From an uncultured Muribaculaceae bacterium (GTDB taxonomy: Bacteria > Bacteroidota > Bacteroidia > Bacteroidales > Muribaculaceae): DNA of 64,000 bases. The DNA is taken from positions 1 to 64,000 of the forward strand of contig CAJTPZ010000008.1 of assembly GCA_910578395.1 (NCBI GenBank). Reading direction: 5' to 3'. The notes under the pieces are model-generated. The model was not told the origin of the DNA. It worked only from the letters and a program-made list of their open reading frames with translations, and did no database searches. Below are positions 10,401 to 17,305 of this stretch, in pieces. Position numbers and translations under genes: made by a program. How positions within the stretch are numbered: position 1 is the first letter of the stretch; each line of letters starts with the position of its first letter.

Positions 10401-10579
10401 ACGGTATGTGCATCGGCACCGGGGTAGATCACCACGACTGACGCCTGCTTGATAGGCACAGCTGGATCTTCGAGTTTGGGCATGCTTTTGAATGAAAGTA
10501 CACCCATAACAAGTATGGCGGCCATGAGCGACCAGAACAGTGTGGGTCGCTCGAGAAAGTATTTGGCGATACGTGTCAT
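7433..10579 (-). CDS. RND-family efflux transporter permease (HAE1-like)
   Basis: A 1048-residue proton-driven inner-membrane pump of the AcrB superfamily. The N-terminus (a helix followed by MPKLEDPAVPIKQASVVVIYPGA) opens the first large periplasmic loop. The second helix cluster starts near residue 335 and contains GMLVDNSVVIMDGI, the TM4 region carrying the conserved acidic residues of the proton relay. A second helix at about 525 and a C-terminal helix cluster (FMGLIGMMIKNAIVLVDEI) complete the twelve-helix topology. The length is standard. It overlaps the adaptor gene by 4 bp. The likely role is export of amphiphilic drugs, bile components or metabolites; the exact substrate is unknown. 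Confidence 0.95.
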   Translation of the reverse strand: MTRIAKYFLERPTLFWSLMAAILVMGVLSFKSMPKLEDPAVPIKQASVVVIYPGADAHTVELDVIQMLEDELRTLPDIRKIKSEARAGQAMINVEFLLEMPISEIEQHFDMLRRKVSDASSMLPSGCYAPIVVDDMLDVYGIFYAFKGDGYTYNEMEKYAKELRRDLVTVPGVKRINIGGTRSEVIEIEFSPEQLARNGLIPTQIMMSLQSAIKTVSAGALIADDDRLTIDITEAVTNEEDLRNLLINTSEGKKVRLRDLATVTRTYATPAGNIFFVNGEPALTFTITLENSAIVPEVGKAIDLRIAEVMQRFPAGMEVEKIFFQPDKVSEAISSFMINLLESVLIVIVLLVFAMGWRSGIIIGLGLVLTVALSFPILEHFGTTLQRISLGAFIVAMGMLVDNSVVIMDGILVDRKRGLPASQYLFRIGKNTAMPLLGATIIAASTFLPIYLSPGSTGEFAGDLFLVICVSLLVSWVLALIQVPVCSAAWLPKKDKDKDSGDKEKRPNIIYRTVEKIIIFLIGHKTISLIAALAILFAAGYSMKFVRKIFFPDFDYKQFVLECYFPPQSDPDAVTERMLELSDSALAFPDVERVALSTGGAPARYCFVRPMPSGGNNYAELIVDTHDFKSMQKLSTDLLAYLRSIAPEAYIRSRKYNFSISSTHTIEAEFSGPDPAVLRQLSAQAEEIMRNCPLIDPYSVQNNWNAPIHQLTFNYSQEGAQRAGISRSDVANALQAATDGYAVGVINDQDKTVPVYVTMRQPDGSRIDDLTTIPVWSTLNINVDPTSVAELLSGAVSQQEIADKMFNTTLMSNVIDSTGIVWNENFIYRFNSRRAIQAEADPDPFNPEASPASVMALIKSEIEAIPLPAGYNMRWVGEQETSNESNEALLGFMPLIMIIIFAVLLMLFNRWKKVFLILICFPFVLCGIVPLLLITDTPFTFMAILGFMGLIGMMIKNAIVLVDEINRLITEENVLEYDAIIQATLSRVRPVMLASVTTIVGMLPLINDPMYGSLAVTIIGGLFIGTIVTLMLLPLFYSVLFRVKKKTV

Positions 10580-11661
10580 AGTAGGCCTCCTCGATTAGAT
10601 GACGATGTTTTTTCAATTACTTTCACACGTTCGCCATCGACTATAGAGTGAACACCGCCTGATACAATCTGACTGTCGGCTTTAAGTCCGGATATTACCG
10701 ATACAATGCCATGTCTGCCATCGCCTGTTATTGTGACAGGTGTGGCGTGTACTGTTGAATCCTGTGGATTGAATGTCCATACACATGTGACTCCGTCATT
10801 GTCGAATACGGAGCGGAGCGGTATTTCAAGCATGGTGTCGGACGGGATTGAATCAGACGATAGGCCTGACGCAATTGAAACAATAAGGTTCATTCCCGAT
10901 GTAAGTTCCGGTACGCGTGAAGCTACACCGAGCTTGAGCTGATAAAGCTGATTGTTGTCGGCTTTAGGAGTGAGACTGATGAATTTAAGGTCTATGGTTT
11001 TGTCGCCGAGAAGTGCCGACGAACCGATGTAGCGGTTGGATTTTCCGTGGCTTATGTATCCTGAAACCGGAAGATCAACAATGACTTCGAGTTTGGAATC
11101 ATCCATCAGTTCAAACACAGGCGTGCCTGCGTCAACCATCTCGGCTTTCTCGAAGTTTGACTTTACGATCACTCCTGATGACGGGGCATAGAGATGAGTG
11201 TAGTCCAGTTTGTTTTTATTTATTTCGAGTTGTACGGCCATTTGTCGGAGCGCGGCTGATTCTTTTTCAAAATCATTGTCAGACATGTTCCCTGCGGCAT
11301 ATAGCTGTTGTTTGCGTTTGTGCTCGGAGGAGGCTTGATCATATTGGATCTGCAGCTGTTTGACCGCAAGAGCGTAGTCAACAGTATCGAGAGTGGCAAG
11401 AAGCTGTCCTTCTTTTACATGATCTCCTTCTTTGGCCAAGATGCTTGTGATCTGCCCCGGAGTCTTAAATCCGGTTGATATTGTGCGTGTTTCCTGCACA
11501 ATGCCCGGGAAATTCCGTGAAAAACTGCCGTTGGCAGTAACTGGCGATACAAGAAAAACATTATGGACTGTGGTTTCCGGAGCCTTTGAGCTTTTGTCGG
11601 ATGAGCATGCCGATAAGGCAAGGCATGCCGCGTATGCCCATAGGATCGATGAGTGCTTCAT
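10576..11661 (-). CDS. RND efflux periplasmic adaptor lipoprotein
   Basis: A 361-residue membrane-fusion protein linking the RND pump to TolC. A lipobox (LSAC, Cys19) predicts lipidation. The two lipoyl half-motifs are visible: TPGQITSILAKEGDHVKEGQ near residue 70 and SGVIVKSNFEKAEMVDAG near residue 160. A short coiled coil lies between them, and beta-barrel and membrane-proximal domains follow. It is the first gene of the adaptor-pump-channel-EamA operon. Confidence 0.94.
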   Translation of the reverse strand: MKHSSILWAYAACLALSACSSDKSSKAPETTVHNVFLVSPVTANGSFSRNFPGIVQETRTISTGFKTPGQITSILAKEGDHVKEGQLLATLDTVDYALAVKQLQIQYDQASSEHKRKQQLYAAGNMSDNDFEKESAALRQMAVQLEINKNKLDYTHLYAPSSGVIVKSNFEKAEMVDAGTPVFELMDDSKLEVIVDLPVSGYISHGKSNRYIGSSALLGDKTIDLKFISLTPKADNNQLYQLKLGVASRVPELTSGMNLIVSIASGLSSDSIPSDTMLEIPLRSVFDNDGVTCVWTFNPQDSTVHATPVTITGDGRHGIVSVISGLKADSQIVSGGVHSIVDGERVKVIEKTSSSNRGGLL

Positions 11662-11715
11662 TGCGCGATTTTATGTAATTGGCTTATTTAATAATCGGTT
11701 GAATTTAACGAGTGG

Positions 11716-11723
11716 CAAAATTA
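11716..11723 (-). promoter_or_regulatory. Promoter of the RND efflux operon (-7 box)
   Basis: TAATTTTG on the minus strand is a perfect TAnnTTTG box, 54 nt before the adaptor start codon. A TTTT sits at the -33 position (20 nt spacer). No repressor gene is adjacent. Confidence 0.55.
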
Positions 11724-11753
11724 CTATGATGGGGTGTATATGTAAAAGGCTAT

Positions 11754-12911
11754 TTAGGATAATGTGTTGGTCGGAATGTCGATTTTCTTTTTCCAGAAGT
11801 TTAAAAATCTGTGTGCGACTATGTGGCTGTCGTTGTGTCGCATAACAAATTGTCGTCCCTGTCGTCCTAAAATAGACAGATTCTCAGGATGGAGCACTAT
11901 ATTTTCAAGTGTATTGAAAATCATTTCGTCATCGGGATAGCAGCCAATGACCGGGTGTAGCTCGTTTTCTCCGATAAAATTGTAATATTCAGGTTCGTTT
12001 CCACTGAAAGCCGATAATCCCATCGCCATTGCAAGAAGCGCGTTTGTGGCCGGTGTGTAGGAGTAGAGCTGGTCAAGCACGACATGAGCCGAACGCATAC
12101 GGTCGATGTAGACTGAGTAAGGAAGATTGCTGACTACATCGAGTGTCGCTTTTTGAGGATATTTTTCTAAGATTTTCTTTGCTGCGGCAAGGAGCCTGTC
12201 GGTGCCTTTTACAAATTGTCTGTCTTGTTGGATCCCTATAAAGAATCTGACGCGGTCGGGACGGTCGGGGATATACACGGGTGTGATTGCTGCAGTATCG
12301 ATAGGAATGCCTCCATAAGCGATGGATCGGGAAGGCAGCACACGGCGCAAGGCGAGGTCATATTCGTAGAGAACGGATACAGCACCGTCGATATTTTGAT
12401 AGACTGCATTGTTGAGTCGCTGCATAGGTGCTGTATGCCAGCGTGTGAGAGCATCGGGATCGGCAAGTGGCAATGGTGCTGGTCGATCTCCTATCTTCCA
12501 TTCGGAATAACGCAAAGGGGTGTCGGGATCATTGCATAGATCAAGAAAAGGAATGTCGGTACCGAGCGCAGTCAGGAAGACCGATCTGTTGTGTCGTCGG
12601 ATAAAGTTGAAAAAATGCTGTGTGCGGTGAGGTTTGAGATCGAGAAAGTTGGGGTTTGACACGACGACGATGTCATAACCGGTAAAGCGTCTCCATTTCA
12701 TGGTGTTGAGCCGAGTCCACAGCCATGCGCCGGAAAATGTGCCGGGGGCTCGTGATATGTCTATGTCGCGTTCGGTTTCCATCCATCCGGAACCGTTTGA
12801 GGCGAGTATGACATTATGTCCCATACTGCGCAGTGCGCCGGCAAGAGTTCTGTGACAATTGCTTGCATCACCAAGCAAAAGTATTTTAAGTGGATTCTCT
12901 ATTGAAGACAT
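11754..12911 (-). CDS. Glycosyltransferase-like protein, GT-B fold
   Basis: A 385-residue protein whose start (LKILLLGDASNCHRTLAGAL) is a GT-B acceptor-domain Rossmann strand with a following helix. The second half (RVRFFIGIQQDRQFVKGTDR, then VVLDQLYSYTPATNALLAMA) resembles the donor-binding domain of GT1/GT4 enzymes. The usual EX7E motif is less clear than in the other glycosyltransferase of this window. It lies 26 nt after the four-helix membrane protein and is probably co-transcribed with the sigma factor operon, which would make a cell-envelope glycan a target of that regulon (inference). Substrate unknown. Confidence 0.7.
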   Translation of the reverse strand: MSSIENPLKILLLGDASNCHRTLAGALRSMGHNVILASNGSGWMETERDIDISRAPGTFSGAWLWTRLNTMKWRRFTGYDIVVVSNPNFLDLKPHRTQHFFNFIRRHNRSVFLTALGTDIPFLDLCNDPDTPLRYSEWKIGDRPAPLPLADPDALTRWHTAPMQRLNNAVYQNIDGAVSVLYEYDLALRRVLPSRSIAYGGIPIDTAAITPVYIPDRPDRVRFFIGIQQDRQFVKGTDRLLAAAKKILEKYPQKATLDVVSNLPYSVYIDRMRSAHVVLDQLYSYTPATNALLAMAMGLSAFSGNEPEYYNFIGENELHPVIGCYPDDEMIFNTLENIVLHPENLSILGRQGRQFVMRHNDSHIVAHRFLNFWKKKIDIPTNTLS

Positions 12912-12937
12912 TGATCGAAAGCATAACAGGAGCTAAA

Positions 12938-13504
12938 TTAGTCATTGCCTTCAAATATCTTGCGATAGTCGGCCATAAAACGCCGAAGATTCTTTATTCC
13001 GATGATCAGGCCGATCACTGTTCCGGCGATTATACCGCATAAAAAAGAAATGCTGCCATCCGACATGGTAAACATTATGCCGATGAACAGTATGTCCACA
13101 GGCAGGAAATAGGCGATGAACTGCAAGTGACGTTTTCTACACAACCATGTTTTGTGGAGCACTTCGATTACGGGCATATCGGCGACTGAGATTGATGAGA
13201 TCTTTCGGTACAGCCGCCAGTCGTATGATGCGGCCGACAACATTACGGCTATATAGAATAAGAAAATATAAACTCTGTCCGGACCTGTGAAAACCGATGA
13301 ATTAAGGAATGTCATAGCCATGGGCGTACAGCATAGTGCCATGATCGCAAACCGACGGTAGCGCGCTGCAAGCCGTTGCAGAGCAGTGTGTCGGTGGAAA
13401 TTTATATTGTGCATATCGAGCCCTGTCTTGTCGGGGGCGATGCGGTCGATATTGTCGGAAAGCTGCCGCCACTCTCTGGTTAGGATGTTTTCTATTTCTT
13501 TCAT
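12938..13504 (-). CDS. Four-helix membrane protein, putative sigma-factor partner
   Basis: A 188-residue protein of no family I recognise. It has about 50 cytoplasmic residues, then predicted helices at about 52-69, 78-95, 128-146 and 152-170, with a charged loop between the second and third and a basic C-terminal tail. It begins 3 nt after the ECF sigma gene. A protein of the same size and the same helix spacing follows the second ECF sigma gene at 45107. By position it is a candidate anti-sigma factor or membrane sensor, but it shows no zinc-binding HxxxCxxC motif of the ZAS anti-sigma family. The function is inferred from context only. Confidence 0.8.
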   Translation of the reverse strand: MKEIENILTREWRQLSDNIDRIAPDKTGLDMHNINFHRHTALQRLAARYRRFAIMALCCTPMAMTFLNSSVFTGPDRVYIFLFYIAVMLSAASYDWRLYRKISSISVADMPVIEVLHKTWLCRKRHLQFIAYFLPVDILFIGIMFTMSDGSISFLCGIIAGTVIGLIIGIKNLRRFMADYRKIFEGND

Positions 13505-13507
13505 ACG

Positions 13508-14092
13508 TCAGATGTCGTTTCGTTTGCTGAGTTCGGTGAGTTTTATGCGTGTGCGGCGCAGGCGTGTCGCTATGGTGTTTCGTGGCATACCCATTATTTT
13601 TGCTATTTCCTCGTAGTCGAGGTCTTCGAGACGTAGCAGCGTGATCGATCTGTCGACCGGATTGAGACATGACAGCAGGTAGTGCAGCCGTTCGATCGAA
13701 TCAGAGTCGGCAGTTTCGGCGGTGTAAAGGTCGGCAGCGTCAATGTGCACGTTGCATTTGTGTTTTTTAGAACTTCGTGCTGTTGACACACATGAGTTTA
13801 TTGCAACGCGGTAGATCCATGTCGACTGCTTTGATTCACCGCGAAAAGAGTCGATGCCGCGCCAAATGTTTAGCCATGCGTCTTGCCTCAGGTCGTTGTA
13901 GTCATCGTTGTCCGATGCAAATGTGAAGCAGACTTTGTCGACAATACGTGAATATCGGTTGTAGATTTGCATGAAGATGGCTTCATCGGATTCTTCTGAC
14001 CGTATTCCATGTGTCAGTAGTGTCTGACAGAACAGAAGAAACCGGTTCAGCAGAAATGATGATGTATTGAGGCTGAGTGACAGTGTTGTCAT
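13508..14092 (-). CDS. ECF-family RNA polymerase sigma factor
   Basis: A 194-residue sigma-70 family protein with only regions 2 and 4. Region 2 contains DYNDLRQDAWLNIWRGIDSF and STWIYRVAINSC; region 4 contains LDYEEIAKIMGMPRNTIATR, the helix-turn-helix that reads the -35 element. The N-terminus has about 35 residues more than the paralogue at 44619. The ATG at 14092 is preferred because its surroundings (AAATGACAA) and the upstream promoter distance match that paralogue. It heads an operon with a membrane protein and a glycosyltransferase and probably activates its own promoter. Confidence 0.93.
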   Translation of the reverse strand: MTTLSLSLNTSSFLLNRFLLFCQTLLTHGIRSEESDEAIFMQIYNRYSRIVDKVCFTFASDNDDYNDLRQDAWLNIWRGIDSFRGESKQSTWIYRVAINSCVSTARSSKKHKCNVHIDAADLYTAETADSDSIERLHYLLSCLNPVDRSITLLRLEDLDYEEIAKIMGMPRNTIATRLRRTRIKLTELSKRNDI

Positions 14093-14116
14093 TTTTTATT
14101 TGTTTTTCGGCTATAT

Positions 14117-14143
14117 GACGCGGGTGGCTGGACGATAGTTTCA
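14117..14143 (-). promoter_or_regulatory. Candidate autoregulated ECF promoter
   Basis: On the minus strand: TGAAAC, 17 nt, CGTC. This is the pattern of ECF promoters such as those of Bacillus sigma-M (TGAAAC-N16/17-CGTC). TGAAAC ends exactly 45 nt before the sigma start codon, the same distance as in the paralogous operon at 44568. A palindrome, TTTCACAT-T-ATGTGAAA, overlaps the -35 box at 14139-14155. Confidence 0.5.
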
Positions 14144-14152
14144 CATTATGTG

Positions 14153-14186
14153 AAAAAAACAGGGAGCAAGCCATGGCATGCCCCCT
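14153..14186 (-). terminator. Intrinsic terminator after the esterase operon
   Basis: On the minus strand an 8-bp stem (14179-14186 with 14161-14168, one G-U pair) is followed by TG and seven T. It lies 27 nt after the stop codon of the alpha/beta hydrolase and separates it from the sigma factor gene. Confidence 0.8.
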
Positions 14187-14212
14187 TATGAGAGATGAAT
14201 CTGATGATATTG

Positions 14213-15010
14213 TCAGCGGAGATTTTCGCGGATATAGGAGTTTAGGATGAAGAATGCCGGCGCAGCCATCGATCCGTGATCAAATCCGTCAAGTTCGAGC
14301 AACTGAGTGTTTTTATGGCCCACAAGTTTCATCATGCGTGCCAGATATGCGTTTTCTTCATAACGTCCGTATAGCTCAAGTTCGCGGTCGCCTGTAATAA
14401 GCACAAGAGGCGGACAGTCGTTACGTACCCAATAAAGCGGAGCTGTCTGGTCGATGACTGGACGTAGCGGATCGATGCCATCCATCTTGCGGGCATTGAA
14501 ATGCGTTATCGCCTGACCGCTGAATGGGATGTAGGCGGCGATCGAGTCGGCATCCACTCCATATTTCCCAAGCCATGATTTATCGAGGCAGAGCATCATT
14601 GAGAGATAACCGCCGGCCGAGTGGCCTGAAACGACAGTTTTGGCGGGGTTGCCTCCATATTGCGACGCATTCTTTACGGCCCAGGCTACAGCTTCGGCCG
14701 CATCGTCGATAATATCAGTGACACGCACTTTGGGAAGCAGCCTGTAATTGACGCCTACAATGACGTGCCCCTGACCTTTTAGTGCCGATGGCAGTTCTTT
14801 TGCTCCTCCCTCGAGTCCTCCGCCATGAAACCATACGATAACAGTTGCGTCTTTGGCACTATCGGGGTAGCACACGTCGACTTTAAGCCTGTCGGTAGAA
14901 TAGGCGTCTGTTTTCACAGAATAGGGTATGTCGCGCACAGTGAGATCTGTTGCGGCCCACACAGAGACAGCTGTCGTAGCCGCTAAGACAAATGCAAGAA
15001 AACGTGACAT
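14213..15010 (-). CDS. Exported alpha/beta hydrolase (BD-FAE/esterase-lipase type)
   Basis: A 265-residue serine hydrolase with a signal peptide (MSRFLAFVLAATTAVSVWA). The oxyanion-hole motif HGGG is at about residue 61, the nucleophile elbow is GHSAGG near 128-133, and the catalytic acid and His are in LITGDRE and DGFDHGS. It most likely cleaves carboxyl esters such as acetyl or feruloyl groups on glycans in the periplasm. It starts 3 nt after the upstream esterase gene, so the two are co-transcribed. The exact substrate is unknown. Confidence 0.88.
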   Translation of the reverse strand: MSRFLAFVLAATTAVSVWAATDLTVRDIPYSVKTDAYSTDRLKVDVCYPDSAKDATVIVWFHGGGLEGGAKELPSALKGQGHVIVGVNYRLLPKVRVTDIIDDAAEAVAWAVKNASQYGGNPAKTVVSGHSAGGYLSMMLCLDKSWLGKYGVDADSIAAYIPFSGQAITHFNARKMDGIDPLRPVIDQTAPLYWVRNDCPPLVLITGDRELELYGRYEENAYLARMMKLVGHKNTQLLELDGFDHGSMAAPAFFILNSYIRENLR

Positions 15011-15013
15011 GTG

Positions 15014-16210
15014 TTATTTGAAAATCATTTGTGCGAAATCTGAGAGGTAGATGCGCCAGTTACGCCAGATGTGTCCACCGGAGGTCTCGACGTATTCATA
15101 TTTGTAGCCCATGCTGTCAAGATAATCGCGGTAGTCCTTGTTGTTCTGATAGAGGAAGTCGGTTTCGCCGATTGCGATCCAGTAGAGTTTTGGCTGGTTC
15201 TTCACAAAAAGTGCTTCCATCTGTTTGTTGAATTCGGCGTCGGCTTTCATACGTTCGATTGTCGGTATTTTCATGTCGCCACCGATGCCGACAGCAGCCG
15301 AAAAGAGGCCGATATAGTCAAATTTGTCGGGGAAACGTTTTGATATGGCGAATGAATGTCCACCACCCATCGAGAGTCCGCATATGGCGCGATTCTGTTT
15401 GTTTTTTGCAACTTTGTAGTTTTTCTCTATGAAGTTCACCACGTCCATGAAGCTCTCGTCCATTGAAGCAGCAGCCTGAGGCAGACGCACACCTCCGCGG
15501 AAACTGGGCTGATACATGCCGAAATCCCATTCGCCCGGAGCAGCCGCGCAGTTGGGGTTTCCGTTCGTCATGACCACGATCATCGGCTTAGCTTTGCCTG
15601 TAGCAATGAGGTTGTCGAGTATCTGGGACGCACGTCCGAGTTCCGACCATGCATTTTCGTCGCCACCGGCTCCATGTAGCAGATATAATACCGGGTAGTT
15701 TTTCCCTTTTTCATATCCGGCCGGAGTGTATACCGTCATGCGTCGGTTGAGCTTGAGCGCTGGGCTTTCATACCACACTTTTGCAAGGTTGCCGTGAGGC
15801 ACGTCGTTGACACTGTAAAGGTCACCTTTGCTCCCTTTGTCACCTTTGATTATGAAGATGCTTGTCCATGTCGCCACGTCGCGGTTCTGGTAGATGTTGG
15901 ACGGGTCTAAATAGCGCATTCCGTTGACAAAGAAACAATAGGAATACAGCTCCGGCTCCAATATGTCACTTGTGAAAGACCATACTCCGGCTGAGTCCTC
16001 GGTCATTTTTACTACGGGAGTTTTTTCAGGAAGAAAATCACCGGTCAGTTCCACTGTGACAGCTTTCGGAGCATATAGCCTGAAAGTGACAGAATTGTCG
16101 GGATTGATTTCCGGAGACTTTACGGCTGCGCTTGAAAACAGAGCCTGTTGTGCCATAGCCGAAAGGCTACCGACGAGCAATAATGTTAATGTGATGAATT
16201 TAGATCTCAT
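15014..16210 (-). CDS. Exported CE1-like esterase with N-terminal E-set domain
   Basis: A 398-residue secreted esterase. A signal peptide (to about residue 20) is followed by a CBM48-like E-set beta-sandwich (NSVTFRLYAPKAVTVELTGD, about 35-120) and an esterase D/CE1 catalytic domain (about 140-398). The domain contains LYLLHGAGGDENAW (oxyanion region), GLSMGGGHS (nucleophile Ser) and a C-terminal GGHIWRNW with the catalytic His. This architecture is common for xylan acetyl- and feruloyl-esterases of gut Bacteroidetes. It has a consensus promoter of its own, so it can be expressed apart from the upstream EEP genes, and it is coupled to the hydrolase downstream. Confidence 0.9.
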   Translation of the reverse strand: MRSKFITLTLLLVGSLSAMAQQALFSSAAVKSPEINPDNSVTFRLYAPKAVTVELTGDFLPEKTPVVKMTEDSAGVWSFTSDILEPELYSYCFFVNGMRYLDPSNIYQNRDVATWTSIFIIKGDKGSKGDLYSVNDVPHGNLAKVWYESPALKLNRRMTVYTPAGYEKGKNYPVLYLLHGAGGDENAWSELGRASQILDNLIATGKAKPMIVVMTNGNPNCAAAPGEWDFGMYQPSFRGGVRLPQAAASMDESFMDVVNFIEKNYKVAKNKQNRAICGLSMGGGHSFAISKRFPDKFDYIGLFSAAVGIGGDMKIPTIERMKADAEFNKQMEALFVKNQPKLYWIAIGETDFLYQNNKDYRDYLDSMGYKYEYVETSGGHIWRNWRIYLSDFAQMIFK

Positions 16211-16247
16211 AGATAATAAAGAATTATGGTTATTGATCTCTATAAGG

Positions 16248-16279
16248 CAAATGTAAATACCTTTGGCTTTAAATGCAAA
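16248..16279 (-). promoter_or_regulatory. Consensus promoter of the esterase pair
   Basis: TTTG, 20 nt spacer, TACATTTG on the minus strand: both boxes match the Bacteroidetes primary sigma consensus perfectly. The leader to the ATG at 16210 is about 30 nt. Confidence 0.8.
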
Positions 16280-16287
16280 TTATGATT

Positions 16288-16327
16288 AAAAAAAGCGGAT
16301 ACGGCTGGATTTCCCAACCATATCCGC
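16288..16327 (-). terminator. Intrinsic terminator after the EEP genes
   Basis: On the minus strand a 14-bp stem (16314-16327 with 16295-16308, three wobble or A-T positions inside) has a 5-nt loop and is followed by seven T (16288-16294). It is a strong terminator 31 nt after the EEP stop codon. Confidence 0.9.
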
Positions 16328-16358
16328 CATTGATGTCAGGCAACGTTATCCGATGGTC

Positions 16359-17279
16359 TTATTTGTTGTTTTCGTTCATTTCAACCACGATCATGACGGG
16401 ATAGTGATCCGACGGTGTGCGGGCAATATACTTGCCCTCGTCATTCAGAATGCGGTAAGTGTCGTTGAGCACACCATATTTTTTCACGTCGAATTCGGGG
16501 GATAGGAAGATATGGTCGATACGCATTGGCTCGCCGTCGGAACTCAGACGCATTTTGCCGGTGTCGTAGCTGTTGAATGTGCTTGACTTGATATAACGGT
16601 AGTCGGCTGTCTCATAAGCATCTTTCATCACGCCGGACTCATTGAGCAGTCTGTAGCTCTCGTTTGTCTGGTCAACGTTGAAGTCTCCGCTGAGCATTAC
16701 AGGCAGAGGCTCGGGAAATTCCTTTATTTTCTGAAGAATAAGTTTTGCACTCTCGGCGCGGGCTACGATGCCTTTGTGATCCATGTGCAGGTTGAAATAT
16801 ACAAACGTAAAACCGGAATCTTTATGTCTGAACTTGCCCCAGGTGCATATACGGCGACAAACTGCATCCCAGCCGAAGGACGCGCTGTCGGGTGTTTCCG
16901 AGAGCCAGAAGTCGCCATGGTCGAGCATATCGAATTTGTCAGTGTCATAAAAGATAGCGGCATGCTCTCCTTCGTCGGCACCGTTGTCGCGGCCTACGCC
17001 GATATACTCATATCCGGGAAGATACGATTTAAGGTCTTCAAGCATATATCTGAATCCTTCCTGTGTGCCGAAAATTTCAAATCCGTGCAGCTTCACTACA
17101 TCGGCTACATGAGGGACACGTTGTCCCCATCCATTTCCGGCCACAGAATCGACATGGTTGGCCTGACGAAGATTATAGGATGCTACAACCATTGTGTCGG
17201 GAGTCTCTTTTACATGATCATGGGTGCATGATCCGAGCAGCATAATGCCTGTTGCGGCGTATGACAGTATTCGTTTCAT
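16359..17279 (-). CDS. Endonuclease/exonuclease/phosphatase family lipoprotein
   Basis: A 306-residue EEP-fold protein (DNase I/inositol phosphatase superfamily) that acts outside the inner membrane: LLGSC gives a lipobox at Cys18. The metal-binding and catalytic motifs are present in order: SYNLR, GTQEG (Glu), NLHMDHKG, SGDFNVD, RIDHIFLS and PSDHYPVM. Members cleave phosphodiester or phosphomonoester bonds, and the sequence does not tell whether the substrate is DNA, a phospholipid head group or a sugar phosphate. It lies 26 nt after a paralogue of the same length (306 residues), sharing HGDFWLSETPD and VKKYGVLNDTYR, which points to tandem duplication. Confidence 0.88.
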   Translation of the reverse strand: MKRILSYAATGIMLLGSCTHDHVKETPDTMVVASYNLRQANHVDSVAGNGWGQRVPHVADVVKLHGFEIFGTQEGFRYMLEDLKSYLPGYEYIGVGRDNGADEGEHAAIFYDTDKFDMLDHGDFWLSETPDSASFGWDAVCRRICTWGKFRHKDSGFTFVYFNLHMDHKGIVARAESAKLILQKIKEFPEPLPVMLSGDFNVDQTNESYRLLNESGVMKDAYETADYRYIKSSTFNSYDTGKMRLSSDGEPMRIDHIFLSPEFDVKKYGVLNDTYRILNDEGKYIARTPSDHYPVMIVVEMNENNK

Positions 17280-17305
17280 TGTGTTGATGTGATTGTGTTG
17301 TATTT

